From Dastarcus helophoroides (Eukaryota > Arthropoda > Insecta > Coleoptera > Bothrideridae), in assembly GCA_028583605.1 (NCBI GenBank), contig CM053337.1, positions 18,330,694 through 18,394,693 on the forward strand: a stretch of 64,000 bases of DNA, read 5' to 3'. Below the pieces are notes generated by a model. It ran no database searches and had not been told where the DNA came from. It saw only the letters and a list, made by a program, of their open reading frames with translations. The position numbers and the translations under genes were made by a program. Shown here in pieces: positions 47,530 to 60,520 of the stretch (the first letter of the stretch is position 1; each line of letters starts with the position of its first letter).

Positions 47530-49790
47530 TGCTGCTCAGAGAACGAAAGAATGGGAAAAAAGGAAAGGAAGGTAGGAAGGGAGGGAGGGAGGAAAGAGAG
47601 AAAGGAAGAAAGGGAAGGAAGGATGGACAGAAGAAGGGGAAGGCAGGAAGAAGGAAGAAAGAAGGAAGGAAGAAGGAAGGAAGAAGGAAGGAAGGAAGAA
47701 GGAAGGAAGAAGGAAGGAAGAAGGAAGGAAGAAGGAAGGAAGAAGGAAGGAAGAAGGAAGGAAGAAGGAAGGAAGAAGGAAGGAAGAAGGAAGGAAGAAG
47801 GAAGGAAGAAGGAAGGAAGAAGGAAGGAAGAAGGAAGGAAGAAGGAAGGAAGAAGAAAAGAAGAAGGAAGGAAGAAGGAAGGAAGAAGGAAGGAAGTAAG
47901 GGAATGAAGGGAAGGAAGGAAGAGAAGGAAGGAAGGGGAGGAAGGAAGGGAGAGAAGGATGGGAAGAAAGGGAAGGAAGGGAAAGAAAAGAAGGAAGGGA
48001 AAGAAGAGAAGGAAGGAAAGGAAAAAAGGAAGGAAGGAAGGAAAGAAGGGAAGGAAGGGAAGGAAAGATAGGGAAGGAAGGATAGGGAAAGAAGAGAGAA
48101 AAGGAAATTGGGAAGGAAGAAAGAGAAAGAAAATGGGACTGAAGAAAGAGAAGGAAAATGGGACTGAAGAAACAGAAAGAAGGAAAATGGGAAGGAAGAA
48201 AAAGAAGGAAAATGGGAAGGAAGAAAGAGAAGGAAAATGGGAAGGGAGGATGCCAAAGAAGAAAGGGAAGAAAGGGACGGGGGGAAGGAAGGAAGGATGG
48301 AAGGAAGGAAGAAAGGAAGGAAGGAAGAAAGAAAGGAAGGAAGGAAGGAAGGAAGGGAAGATGGGAAGGAAGGGAGGATGGGAAGGAAGGAAGAAAGGGA
48401 GGATGGAAAGGAAGGAAGGAAGGGAGGATGGGAAGAAAGGAAAGAAGGAAGGATGAAAGGAAGGAAGAAAAGAACGAATGAAGGAAGGAAGAAAGAAAGG
48501 GGAGGAAGGAAGGGAAGACAAAAAGGGAAGGAAGGAAGAAAGGGAAAGATGGATAGGGAAAGAAATTGGGAAGGAAGAAAGAGAAGGAAAATGGGAAGAA
48601 TAAAAGAGAAGGAAAATGGGAAGGAAGAAAGAGAAGGAAAATAGAAAGGGAGGATGGTAAAAAAGAAAGGGAAAGAAGGGAAGGGAGGATGGGAAGGAAG
48701 GAACGAAGGAAGGAAGAAAGGAAGGAAGAGAGGATGGGAAGGAAGGAAGCAAGGGGGATGGGAAGGAAGGAAAGAAGGAAGGATGGGAAGGAAGGGAGAA
48801 AGGAAGGAAGAAAAGAAGGAAGGGAAGGAAGGAAGAAAAGAAGGAAGGGAAGGAAGGAAGAAAAGAAGGAAGGGAAGGAAGGAAGGGGAGGAAGGAAGGG
48901 GAGGAAGGAAGGGAAGAAAGGGAAGGAAGGAAAAAAAGAAAAGGAAGGGAGCGGAAGGGAGAAAAGGAAGGAAGAAAAGAAGGAAGGGAAAGAAGAGAAG
49001 GAAGAAAAGGAAGGGAAGGAGGGAAGGAAGGAAAGAAGAGAAGGAAGGGAAGGAAAGATAAAGAAGGAAGGATAGTAAAGGAAGAGAAAGAAGGAAATTG
49101 GGAAGGGAGAAAGGAAGGAAGGAAGAAAGGAAGGAAGGAAGAAAGAAAGGAAGGAAGGAAGGAAGGAAGGAAGGAAGGGAGGATGGGAAGGAAGAAAGAA
49201 AGAGAAGGAAAATGGGAAGGAAGAAAAAGAAGCAAATGGGAAGGAAGAAAGAGAAGGAAAATGGGAAGGGAGGATGGTAAAGAAGAAAGAGAAGGGAGGG
49301 AAGGGAGGAAGGAAGGATGGGAAGGAACGAAGGAAGAAAGGAAGAAAGAAAGGAAGGAAGGAAGGAAGGAAGGAAGGGAAGGCAGGAAGGAAGAAAGGAA
49401 GGAGGAAAGGAAGGAGGAAAGGAAGAAAGGAAGGGGGGATGGGAAGGAAGGGAGGATTAGAAGAAAGGGAGGATGGGAAGGAAGGGGAGAAGGAAGAGAA
49501 GGCAGAAAGGGAAGGAAGGAATGAAGGAAGGAAGGAGGAGGGATGGGAAGGAAGGAAGAAAGGGAGGATTAGAAGAAAGGGAAGATGGGAAGGAAGGAAG
49601 GGAAGAAAGAAAGAAAGAAGAAAGAAAGAAAGGAAGGAAGGAAGGAAGGAAGGAAGGAAGGAAGGAAGGAAGGAAGGAAGGAAGGAAGGAAGGAAGGAAG
49701 GAAGGAAGGAAGGAAGGAAGGAAGGAAGGGAGGAAGGAAGGAAGAAAAAAAAGAAAGGAAGAAAGGACAGACAGACAGACATACAATTTC
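47530..49790. repeat. 2.2-kb GGAA/GAAG polypurine tract
   Basis: The plus strand is almost only purines: (GGAAGGAAGAA)n at 47640-47900, mixed GGAA/GGGAA/GAAAATGGGA in the middle, and pure (GGAA)n at 49630-49730. In the talin transcript it is a TTCC-rich pyrimidine tract ~95 bp upstream of the exon 1 acceptor. Every frame on both strands is open, which explains the spurious frames of up to 763 codons (Pro/Ser/Phe/Leu-rich on minus, Gly/Arg/Lys/Glu-rich on plus). Confidence 0.97.
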
Positions 49791-49799
49791 GAGAAAGTT

Positions 49800-51000
49800 G
49801 ACATTTCAAACAGAACTGAGTTTCCAAAATTAATATTTAAAAAAGCTCAAATTTTCTATAAGTAGTCATCCTAAAAAAAATAGAACTTCCATTTTTAGAT
49901 TTGAAATCGTGATGATTAAGGTCGAATTTTTTTAATGAAAAAAAAAAAATAATCGAGATAATAACCTCTTTCCCATGTTTTAAGTTTCGCTCCAATTTTA
50001 TAAAAAAATTCGAGAAAATTTTGAATAAAAACCCGAAAACAACAAAAAATCAATGAAAAGGCGAAATTTGGAAAAAGGTAAATTTCGTTCAAAACTTCGA
50101 TATTTCTTTTTTAGCGAAAATTTTGAACAAAAACCCGAAAACAAAAAAAAATGAGTGAAAAAGCGAAATTTGGAAAAAGATAAATTTCCATCAAAACTTC
50201 GATACTTCTTTTTTACTGAAAAATTTAAATTTCAAAAAAAACGTCAAAATTTAAAAAACTAACAATTTTAAAAAAATCGAAATTTTTTAGAAATCTAAGT
50301 TTTTCTCATATTTTTTTATAAATGTTAGTTTCTTTTGAAATCTGAGTTTTTCGCTATGAAATTTAAGGTTAAACTCGAGAATGTTATTATTTTAGAATCA
50401 AAGTCGAATTTTCAGGTAAAAAAAGTCGAAATTTTCCCGAAAAGTTTAATTTATTGAGAAAAATCTCAAATTTTGGCTTGAGAATTTTGGCCTTTTCGAA
50501 TTTTCGACCTAAACATTTTGAATTTTTGGACAACGTAGTTTCCAAATCTTGAATTCAAAAGTATAAACTTCGAAGAAAGATTAAGTTTAAATTCGAAACT
50601 TCGAGATTTCAGTTGTAATTTAAGAACAATTTTTTTTTCGAAAAAGTCGAAATATTGGAAACAATCAAAATTTTTAGAACAAAAGGGATTTACACAAATA
50701 AGTTTTTTCCCAAAAATGTCCATAAATTGTGGTTCTGTTAAAAAATTGGAATTTCTAAAGTCTAATTTTGTCCCGAAAGTCCAAATTTTTGGAAAACGTC
50801 GAAATGTTTGGAAAAGGTCGAAATTTTTGAAGCCGAAAGGATCTTTCACAAATAGAAAGTTTCTTCACTACTGCCTAAAATTATCACACTGTTCAAAAAT
50901 TAAAAGGTAGAAACGTAATTTTTTCTAGAAAGTCAAAATTTTTGGAGCCTAAAAGGATGAAAACACGAATAACTTTTTGTTTATTAATGAAGTAATTCAG
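49800..51000. other. AT-rich intron
   Basis: Contains short tandem similarity (GAAAATTTTGAATAAAAACC and GAAAATTTTGAACAAAAACC, ~110 bp apart near 50020 and 50125) but no clear array and no gene. Confidence 0.55.
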
Positions 51001-51379
51001 GGGATTTGAAGGGAGATCAAAGAGATAGGATTAAATTCGAATATTGTGAAAGTTAGAAGAATTTCAAATTTCCAAGTTTGGAGACTATTAAAATATTTGA
51101 CAGGGGACAGGAGATTAGCTCAATGTCACGTTTGCATTGCATATTCTTTTTCTATTACTAAATTAGGTGTGGCCGTTTCTAAATCAAATTAATATATTTA
51201 TCAACATCAACTTTTCATGTCCTTTCTTTGGAAGACAAATAAATCTGTTTTATTTAAAAGCACGTTTCGACTCATTGCACCAATTTAAACAGTATCGCGG
51301 CGATTAAAGGAACGGGAATGATAAGTAGGCCAAGCAAAATGGTTATTCATGCTTCCGTTCTGAAGCATCAATGTTTAAA

Positions 51380-51420
51380 TAACGAACGAGGTTCGTTAAA
51401 ATTGTTTATCGATAAAACAC
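51380..51420. promoter_or_regulatory. TATCGATA-type palindrome and AACGAAC palindrome
   Basis: TTTATCGATAAA at 51405-51416 is a perfect 12-bp palindrome containing the DREF-type site TATCGATA. Just before it, AACGAAC and GTTCGTT form a 7-bp-arm palindrome at 51381-51397. The region 51.0-51.8 kb is single-copy and could be regulatory DNA of talin intron 1. Function is inference only. Confidence 0.3.
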
Positions 51421-51834
51421 AGACAATTAATTAAATTCCATCAAACTATTATTGCAAACAACATAATTCGAAACTGACGAAAAACCCAAAGCTTGGCTTA
51501 CAATTACTGTAATAACCACAAGTCCTAATTGTTTTAACCAATATTGTTAACCACTAATGATTAATCATGCAACAATTCCTGTGGTTTTACAGGATAAATA
51601 TTCTCTCTACATCCGCAATCAAATTAAAATTATTTCGTCTACTATATCGTCATTTTTAATAATTACAAGCAGGCTATGTACGATGTAACTAATGTTACAA
51701 AGGTTACTACTATTGGGACAACTGTCTTGTATTACTGGTTCATCAGAGGACACTTAATTTACGATATTTTCAGTTGTATTTTCAATAGAAACGTATTGAA
51801 GTAAAAATTCTTATTAGCCTAAGTGATAACCAAA

Positions 51835-52255
51835 AACCAGCTGTAACCGAATCATCCCTTAGCGCCGCTAATCTCTCCCCCACGCACCCGAAACAAACCA
51901 ACATCCGCTGATCGGAAGAGAAGGAAAATTACCCATTCGGCCGATAAACACGTTAAGAAAATGAGTCGAGTCAATAAACTTGAGAGAACTGGAACATGTC
52001 ACCTAATTGAATCTCGCACGCGTCTAGGATATACAGACGCTAGAGTGACATGGGGTGTTTTTTTGGGCTGACGGGAGGGGATGCCGCGTTGCCAAGCGAC
52101 CGCAGCGTCCGACTAGCAGGCGTCTTCCCGATATCGGTCCAATCGATAGGCCATAAAACACGTGTTCGCGACAAGTGGGCCCCGTGGCGAACGAAAATAC
52201 CCCCGGGCTACCCTCAAATGGAACTTGGACACGAATTTTAATCACCTGACCTAGA
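51835..52255. promoter_or_regulatory. GC-rich single-copy island, possible second promoter or enhancer
   Basis: This is one of two GC-rich islands upstream of talin. It contains ATCGAT at 52142-52147, a 10-bp palindrome AACACGTGTT with an E-box at 52157-52166, and several CpG-rich runs. Short open frames on both strands (63-73 codons) look like by-products of composition. I saw no strong minus-strand donor that would define an exon, so it is listed as candidate regulatory DNA. Confidence 0.3.
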
Positions 52256-52259
52256 TTCG

Positions 52260-52860
52260 GTTCTACAATAGTGCGAAAATTTTTTCCCGAAAAAAACCTA
52301 ACATAGAAATATGATCCAATTTTAATAGTTGGATATTTGAACCAGTATTACATCCCTCAATTTTCAACTGATTGTTTATTATGAATTTCTTGTTTTTACA
52401 AAAAAATTGTTTTCTTCTTCCATTTGACTGTCCAATAAAATTTTGGATACTTTTTAAATAGCGGATATTTTCATGAATAGGTTATGTCCCCGCGCTACTT
52501 CCGATTTTCAAAGTTTTGTGACAAATTCCTTTGCTTTTTTGAGTTTTAAACAAAACGTTCGAATTTAAGTTTGAAATGTGGATATTTCGCTTTCAAATTC
52601 AAAATTTTTAGATTCGAAAATACTTGTTATTGAAACATCCAAGTTTGATTTCAAAAAAATCGGTTCGAAAAAAAAATCAAAATTTTGAACCTATAATCTC
52701 GAAGTTTTAAACAAAAATCTCGAAGGTACTAGTTCAAATTTTATATTCCTAGAAATTTCGAGGTTTTATTTTGAGACTATTAACATTTTGAAAAAAAGAT
52801 GAAATTTCATATTTTTTTGCCCTAATTTGAAAACTATGGAGGTAAAAATTTTTACAAAAT
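52260..52860. other. AT-rich single-copy stretch
   Basis: Lies between the GC-rich island and the 257-bp satellite. Nothing recognised. Confidence 0.55.
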
Positions 52861-55800
52861 AGGATACAGAAACGGCAAACGAAACACTTTCATATGATAC
52901 CCCCACTTGACCGCGTTCCCCCCTGCCCCCTTGTTCGAAAATTATAAATCCGAGACATACCGTTTTAGCTTTCCTGTAATATTGACCCGATTAGCAATTG
53001 GTACTGAATTTTTTTGGGCCGCACACTATAGAGGTGGAGCGGAGAGGGGGTAACTCAAAAACTATGCGCAAAAAATAAGAAATATATGTCTTAAGAGTAG
53101 GCAACCGAAGCGATTTCCAATGATACCATGATACAAAAGAAGCGCTTTCATATGATACCCCACATAGCCCCCCTTGGCTCTCTACAGGAAAACTATAAAT
53201 CACAGGTACACCGAGTTGGTTTCCGTGCCAAATTTACATGGCTACTTATTAACATATTTTTTTTCTGATTTTTTAATATAAAAAATTTGCCGATAGAGGG
53301 GGGAAATAACATATTTTTGCTAGTTTTACTTTATAACTCGAAAACTACGCACGATAAAATTTTAAAAATGTTGGCTTTGGAATGTACAAATGAAGGGCTT
53401 TTATGTGATACCCCACTTGACCATATGACCCCCTGCCCCCCTACTCGAAAACTATAAATCACAGGTGCACCGATTTTGTTTTGCTTGCAAAATTTACATG
53501 ACTACTTATTAAAATAATTTTTTCTGATTTTTTAACTTACATAGTTGGCTGATAGAAGGGGGGAAATAGCATATTTTTGCTGTTTTTACTTTGTAACTCA
53601 AAACCTGAGCTGAATAAAATTTTTAAAAGGTAGGCTTTAAAGTGTTAAAAAAGAAGCGCTTTCATAGAATATCCCACTTGACCATATCCCCTCCTTGGCC
53701 CCCTACACGAAAACTATAAATCATAGGTACACCGAGTTAGTTTCCGTGCAAAATTTACATGGCTACTTATTAACATATTTTTTTCTGATTTTTTAACCTA
53801 CATAATTTGCCGATAGAGGGGGCAAATAACATATTTTTGCTGGTTTTACTTCATAACTCGAAAACTACGCACGATAAAATTTTAAAAATGTTGGTTTTGG
53901 AATGTACAAATGAAGGGCTTTTATGTGATATCCCCACTTGACCATATGACCCCCTGCCCCCCTACTCGAAAACTATAAATCACAGGTACACCGATTTAGT
54001 TTTCCTGCAACATTTATAGGATTACTTATGAGTATAAATTTTTCTGATTTTTTAACCTACATAGTTTGTCGATAGAGGGGGAAAAATAACATATTTTTGC
54101 TGTTTTTTCTTTGTAACTCAAAACCTACGCAAAGTAAAATTCTTAAAATCTAGGATTTAGAATGTATAAAAGAAGCGCTTTCATATGATACCCCACTTGA
54201 CCATATGACCCCCTGCCACCCTACACGAAAACTATAAATTCCAGGTACACAGATTTAGTTTTCCTGCATCATTTATATGACTACTTATTAACACAATTTT
54301 TAAAAATTTTTAACCTACGCCCTTTGGAGGTAGAGGGGGAAATAGCATACTTTTGCCGTCTTTACTTCATAACTCGAAAACTGCGCACGATAAAATTTTA
54401 AAAAGATAGGTTTTGCAATGTACAAATGAAGCACTTTCATATGATACTTCACTTGACCATATCACCCCCTGCCCCCCTCCTCGAAAACTGTAAATCCCAG
54501 GTACACGGATTTAGTTTCCTTGTAAAATTTACATGACTACTTATTAACATATTTTTTTTTTATTTTTTAACCTACATAGTTTGCCGATAGAGGGGGGAAA
54601 AAGCATATTTTTGCTGTTTATACTTTGTAACTCAATACCTGGGCTGAATAAAATTTTTAAAAGGTAGGTTTTAGAATGTACAAAAGAAGTGCTTTCATAT
54701 GATACCCCACTTGACCATATGACCCCCTGCCCCCCTACTAGAAAACTATAAATCCTAGGTACACCGATTTAGTTTTCCTGCAACATTTACATGATTGTTT
54801 ATTAACATATTTTTTTTATTTTTTAACCTACACACTTTGGAGGTAGAGGGGGAAATAGCATATTTATGCTGTTTTTACTTCGTAACTCGAAAACTACGCA
54901 TGATAAAATTTTAAAAAGATTGGTTTTGGAATGTACAAATGAAACACTTTCATATGATACCACAACTAGACCATATGACCCCCTGCCCCCTACTCGAAAA
55001 CTGTAAATCCCAGGTACACCGAGTTAGTTTCCGTGCAAAATTTACATGTCTACTTATTACCATATTTTTTTCTGATTTTTTTAACCTACATAGTTTGCCG
55101 ATAGAGGAGGGAAATAGCAGTATTTTTGCTGTTTTTACTTTGTAACTCAAAACCTTGGCTAAATAAAATTTTTAAAAGGTAGGTTTTCGAATGTACAAAA
55201 GAAGCGCTTTCATGATACCCCACTTGACCATATGACCCCCTGCCCCCCTGCTTGAAAACTATAAATCCCAGGTACACCGATTTAGTTTTCCTGCAACATT
55301 TACATAACTACTTATTAACACATTTTTTTTAAATTTTTTAACCTACACACTTTGGAGGTAAAGGGGGAAATAGCATATTTATGCTGTTTTTACTTCATAA
55401 CTCGAAAACTACACAAGATAAAATTTTAAAAAGATAGGTTTTGGTATGTACAAATGAAGCACTTTCATATGATACCCCACTTGACCATATGACCCCCTGC
55501 CCACCCTAGTCGAAAACTAAAACTCACAGGTACACTGATTTAGTTTCCTTGCAAAATTTATATGACAACTTATTAAAATAATTTTTTCTGATTTTTTAAC
55601 CTACATAGTTTGTCGATAGAGGGGGGGAATTTTGCTGTTTTTACTTCGTAACTCAAAAACTGCGCAGAATAAAATTTTAAAAACGTAAGCTTTAGAATGT
55701 ACAAAAGAAGCGCTTTCATATGATACCCCACTTGACCATTGACCCCCTGCCCCCCTACTCGAAAAGTACAAATCCCAGGTACACCGATTTAGTTTCCTTG

Positions 55801-57800
55801 CAAAATTTACACGACTACTTATTAACATAATTTTTTCTGATTTTTTAATCTGCAGTTTGCCGATAGAGGGGGGAAATAGCATATTTTTGCTGTTTTTACT
55901 TCGTAACTCAAAAACTATGCAGAATAAAATTTTAACAACGTAAGTTTTAGAATGTACAAACGAAGCGCTCTCATATGATACCCCACTTGACCATATGACC
56001 CCTCTGCCCCCCTACTCGAAAACTATAAGTCCCAGGTACTCTGATTTAGTTTTTCTGCAACATTTACACGATTACTATGAGCATAATTTTTTTCTGATTT
56101 TTTAACCTACATACTTTGGAGGATAGAGGGGGAAAATGTCATGTTTTTGCCGTTTTTACTTCGTAACTCAAAAACTACGCAGAATAAAATTTTATAAACT
56201 TGGGCTTTAGAATGTAGAAACGAAGCGCTCTCATATGATACCCCACTTGATCATATGACCCCCTGCCCCCCTACTCGATAACTATAAATCCCAGGTGCAC
56301 CGTTTAGTATCCCTATAACATTGACATGGGAATCTATTGGCATAATTTTTTCCCAATTTTTTGACCCACATACTTTGTTGGTAGAGGGGGGGATTGTACA
56401 TTTTTTACCATTAATTAAATATTAGCTGCACTAAAATTTACAAAAATTGATTTTAGCGTGAACAACGTAAACATTAACATATGATACGCTAGTTGAAGGC
56501 GGCGCCCCCATTATCATCCCCAACGTTTAGGAAACTAGACAGAAACGCCATTTTAGTTTTCCTGTAATATTCATATAATTACTAAATTACTAGAGAGAAT
56601 ATCTAATTATTAAATATTATGACATTTTAGTTTGGGACATGCAGTCTTTGGAGATAAGAGGAACGACTTATTTTTAGAGTTTTTTGTTCATAATTCAAAA
56701 ACGAAGCTAGTAAAAATTTTTAAACAATAGGTTTTAGAATGTGCAAGCAAAGCCCTTTCATATGACACCCTACTTGACTAAGTGACCCCCCGCCCCCCTC
56801 CTCGGAAATTATGGGTCGCAGGTGTACAATTTTAGCTTCCGTGTAATATCGACAAGAGGAACTATTAGCAACAAATTTTTCAGATTTTTGCGTCCATATA
56901 CTTCGCGGTTAGAGGGGGGGAATGACACATTTTTTAACGTAACTCGAAAACTATACGCACTAAAATTCACAAAAAATTAATTTCAGAGTATGCAACCAAA
57001 GCACTCTCACATAATACGCTATTTAACCATGACACCGCCCACCCCTAATTTTTAGAAATTACCACCCACCCCTAATTTTTAGAAATTATCATCCACCCCT
57101 AATTTTTAGAAATTACCGCCCACCCCTAATTTTTAGAAATTACCGCCCACCCCTAATTTTTAGAAATTACCGACCACCCTTAATTTTTGGAAATTATAAA
57201 TGACAGACACCGCGTTAGTTTTGGTGTAATATTCCTATTAGCACGGATTACTTGAGATTTTTCGACATGCTTTTTGGGGATAGAAGTGATATTTTTACAA
57301 TTTTTTGCTCATAATTTAAAAACTAGGCGAGATAAAATTTTTAAATAATAAGTTTTAGAATGTAGAAGCAAAATACTTTCATATGATACCTCACTTGGGA
57401 AAGTGACCCCCTGCCCCCCTCCTCAAAAACTATAAATCACAGGTTCGCCGTTTTGCGTTCCCTGTAATACTGACTTGAAGAATTATTAGCAAAAAATTTT
57501 TCAGATTTTTCCACCTGCATTTTTTCGAAATAGAGGGAGGATGACCTATTTTTGAACATTTTTTTTATCGTAACTCAAAAACTATGCGTACTAAAATTTA
57601 CGAAAAATAAGAGACTAGCGTGAATTATATCAGATTTTTCGGTCTGTATATTTTGGGGTTAGAAAGGGGGGGGTGATATATTTTTAATTTTAATTGAAAA
57701 AGTATAACAGCTAGAAAAATGTAGAATCGAAACGCTTTCAGATGATACCCCACTTGTCCAGCTCAATATCCTTGTGCCCCCCCATTCATTTTTTACACTT
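52860..57800. repeat. ~257-bp satellite, block 1
   Basis: Around 19 units, each with TTTCATATGATACCCCACTT, then a C-rich box (GACCCCCTGCCCCCCTAC), CTATAAATCCCAGGTACACC, a T-rich part and a G run (GATAGAGGGGG). TCATATGATAC at 54181, 54438 and 54696 gives 257-258 bp. Units decay toward 57800. Inside, a 26-27-bp minisatellite (CCACCCCTAATTTTTAGAAA) occupies ~57043-57195. Confidence 0.93.
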
Positions 57801-59273
57801 TAATAGTGAAAATAGAAATATTTTTAAAATTTCCTCATCTAGAAAAAATAAGTATGGGTAAACGAAGAAAAATAAAATTCTGAATGCGAGGAAAAACTGA
57901 AAACGAATGATGCTATACTGGAGGATTGAAAACGTAACAAGTAAATTCAAATTTTTAGATTTTCCAAAATTTGAAGAAAAGGAAAATCAAATTTCAACAT
58001 TTGAATTGTAGAAGAAACGACTGAGAAATCATATGCGAATAAAAGTCACGTCATATGACTTTATGAGAACGGTTTGGGGACTTTACTGAAAGAAGAAATT
58101 CAAACCATGTGTAGATTTTTGGTGTTTTTTAGGGAAAAAATAGAGAAAATTAAGATGTAAAATAAGAAGAAATTGTTTCCCATATTTGGGGAATTTGAAA
58201 CTAGGAAATGTTTACAATTTGAAGACCAAAATAGTGAACGAGGTTCGCCAAAAGTAAGATTTGTGTTCGATTGAAGCTTTTTTTTTATCAAATCGAAATA
58301 CACGTGAAAAAAATCACAAATTTTTAAAAAAAGTTGGAGGCTTTGAAGGAAGAAATAAATTCAATTCAGAAGGATTTAGGACCAAATTTGGGTAAGAAAA
58401 ATACGAACGAAAGGACGAACACTTGTGAAGCAAACTTGAGTAACGAAGTCATACGACTAAACATTTACCGGATATGACTGCAATAGGCGCTCATGAATTT
58501 AAGAAGAAATCCTCCTTCGACCCTAAATTTGTCAGAAACAAAATTTTGAATTTGAAGGCTACCATGAAGTATGAAATTTAAATCTGGAAATGTTCGGGAT
58601 TAGTCGGAAAAAAGATGAAGAAAAAATTCATACAATATCAAGTGGTATATGAAATAAAGAGCAAGATCAAAAATATTTGGAGAGTTTAAAAGAAGGAAAG
58701 TCAAGTTTTTTCTTATGTTCAATCCACTCGCAAAGGATCACATTTTGACGATTGAAATGAGAAGAAGCTTGATAAAATATGAGGTTTTTGATTAGAGTAC
58801 TAAATAAAATAAAATTCAAAATACGTTTTTTTAGTTTTTAAAATTTGAAGACATTCTCGAAAGTTTTTCTTAATAAAAGGTTGCTACGTTTTCGCAGAGT
58901 ATGAAATAGTTTATTAATTATTAGAAAATTCATTATGTATCAAAGATAACCGTGAATATGTGGGCTATTGTTCCAATTACTGGCATTTCATATGTCTTAT
59001 CTAATTTCTTATTTTCGTACATCCGGAATTGTAAAAATAACCTTGGATGAAATAACAAACATGCTGGCACAAAGTCAAAACGATTGCGGCAATAATTTTC
59101 CAATTAACCCAGAAATCTCTTTTCTTTCATAAAAATGTGGATCCTAAAATCCAAAAGATGAAAATCGTTTTGAAAAAAATTGTTATCGAAACGTATTTTC
59201 ATAAAAAATATTCGTAACTAGTAAAATACAAATCAAACACCACAGAGCATAACCACAACATATAATTACTTAC
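57800..59273. other. single-copy AT-rich stretch
   Basis: Between satellite block 1 and the GC-rich island. I see no gene; would be the start of a ~11.8-kb first intron if the candidate 5' exon is right. Confidence 0.5.
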
Positions 59274-59720
59274 AAGCGAAGTCCCAACGACATGATTGTC
59301 ATAGGCGGCCACATGATCGGGGCAAAGGGGTTCAAAACAAATTCTAAGAAGTTGTGTGGGCTTTGAGGGCCACTCGTCAGCAAAAATAAGATGAAAACCG
59401 TACACCCCGAGCGTTACAGCTAGAATGACGCAAGATTCGCGCAACGCGATGATATCCGCCGCTATTGCAACCCTTAGCGGAACTTTTCCGAGCCGATGCG
59501 CCCCCATTGGCGGAGAAGGGGCCGCGCCGTGGCGGGGTTACAGCTTATCGGCCAATGGTAGAACGAGGAAATCGGCGCCAAAGCGTCGCGACTCTCAAAT
59601 GTTCCTACAACTATCTATTACAAACTTAGGATGGGTTTAATTTGATTTACACACAATTTCGACCCCCCGCTCACTCTATGCAGCGCGACGCGAAAAAATA
59701 ACTGTGCTGTTTGCTGGAGT
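59274..59720 (-). promoter_or_regulatory. candidate promoter and 5' non-coding exon of talin
   Basis: This is a GC-rich island in AT-rich single-copy DNA between two satellite blocks. It holds CCAAT-type motifs (CCATTGG near 59504, GGCCAATGG near 59550) and an E2F-like TTTGGCGC on the minus strand at 59574-59582. On the minus strand a strong donor, CTT|GTAAGTAAT, follows base 59274. The talin start exon has a 5'UTR acceptor and therefore needs an upstream exon; this is the best candidate found. The transcription start is not determined. If transcription begins above 59507, an ATG there opens a 78-codon frame that on splicing to 47434 would stop at TGA 3 nt before the talin ATG. Confidence 0.4.
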
Positions 59721-60520
59721 CGCTTTACATTTTAGCTGAAATATCAACGGCTGTTTGCCCTTTAACGCTATAACGGCGGCTTATGTTGGGGGTAAGTGGT
59801 TACGTAATGGACCCAAAAGCGGCCATCCACAGAATCATGGATCGATACTTTTGAAGGCACATTAAAAAACTTGTTTGTTTTGCTTCATCGAAAAGGCTTC
59901 TACAACTTAGTGAGAGAAAAAATTCAAATTTCCAAATCTGGGAAAATTAAAAGCACATATTGTAAAAAAAAATGTTTACAATATGAATTTTCTTAGAGAA
60001 GATTTTTTTTCAAGTACAATTTATTCGAAAAGGGTAAGGTGGGGCCGGCCAGCGCTCATCATTCGTTTTCGTGCAACTTAAAATAACTTCCCCTCAAAAA
60101 ACAATTTATAACTAAATTAAAAAAAATTAAATTTAATAATTTAAAATTGAATGCGTTGCCTTTTCAAAGAAAAAAAAATCATTTAAAATGAATTTCCTTC
60201 ATTATTTTTTTAACTCGACATTTAAAAACGGAGTGAATATGTAAAAGAACATTCTAAAAAAAGTTTTGTAGATTAATTTTTTCAACTTCCCAAAATTTCG
60301 ACTCTTTTCTTAAAATGTAATCGCAAACTTTCGAATTTTTTTATTTAAATTACAGAAACAAAGAAAGCTCGAGTCTAAAGTCGAACATTTTTAAGGCGAA
60401 ATTTTGGAATAATTAAAAATGAACTTCCAATGTATGAAAATAAAATCTTTACTTTTTTGTTCACAAACCAATTTTTTCTGAATAAAGCACAATATTGTTG
60501 CTTTTAGATCGAAAGTTGGA
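59721..60520. other. single-copy AT-rich stretch upstream of the candidate promoter
   Basis: No coding frame or element recognised. It ends where the 257-bp satellite resumes. Confidence 0.5.

Noticed and set aside
47459..49865. Very long open frames (up to 763 codons) on both strands
   Set aside because: They are all frames of a GGAA/GAAG polypurine tract; composition removes stops in every frame. Products are only Pro/Ser/Phe/Leu or Gly/Arg/Lys/Glu.
59199..59507. 102-codon minus-strand frame as an independent protein gene
   Set aside because: It crosses a strong splice donor, has no recognisable domain, and lies in promoter-like DNA; better explained as leader sequence or chance.
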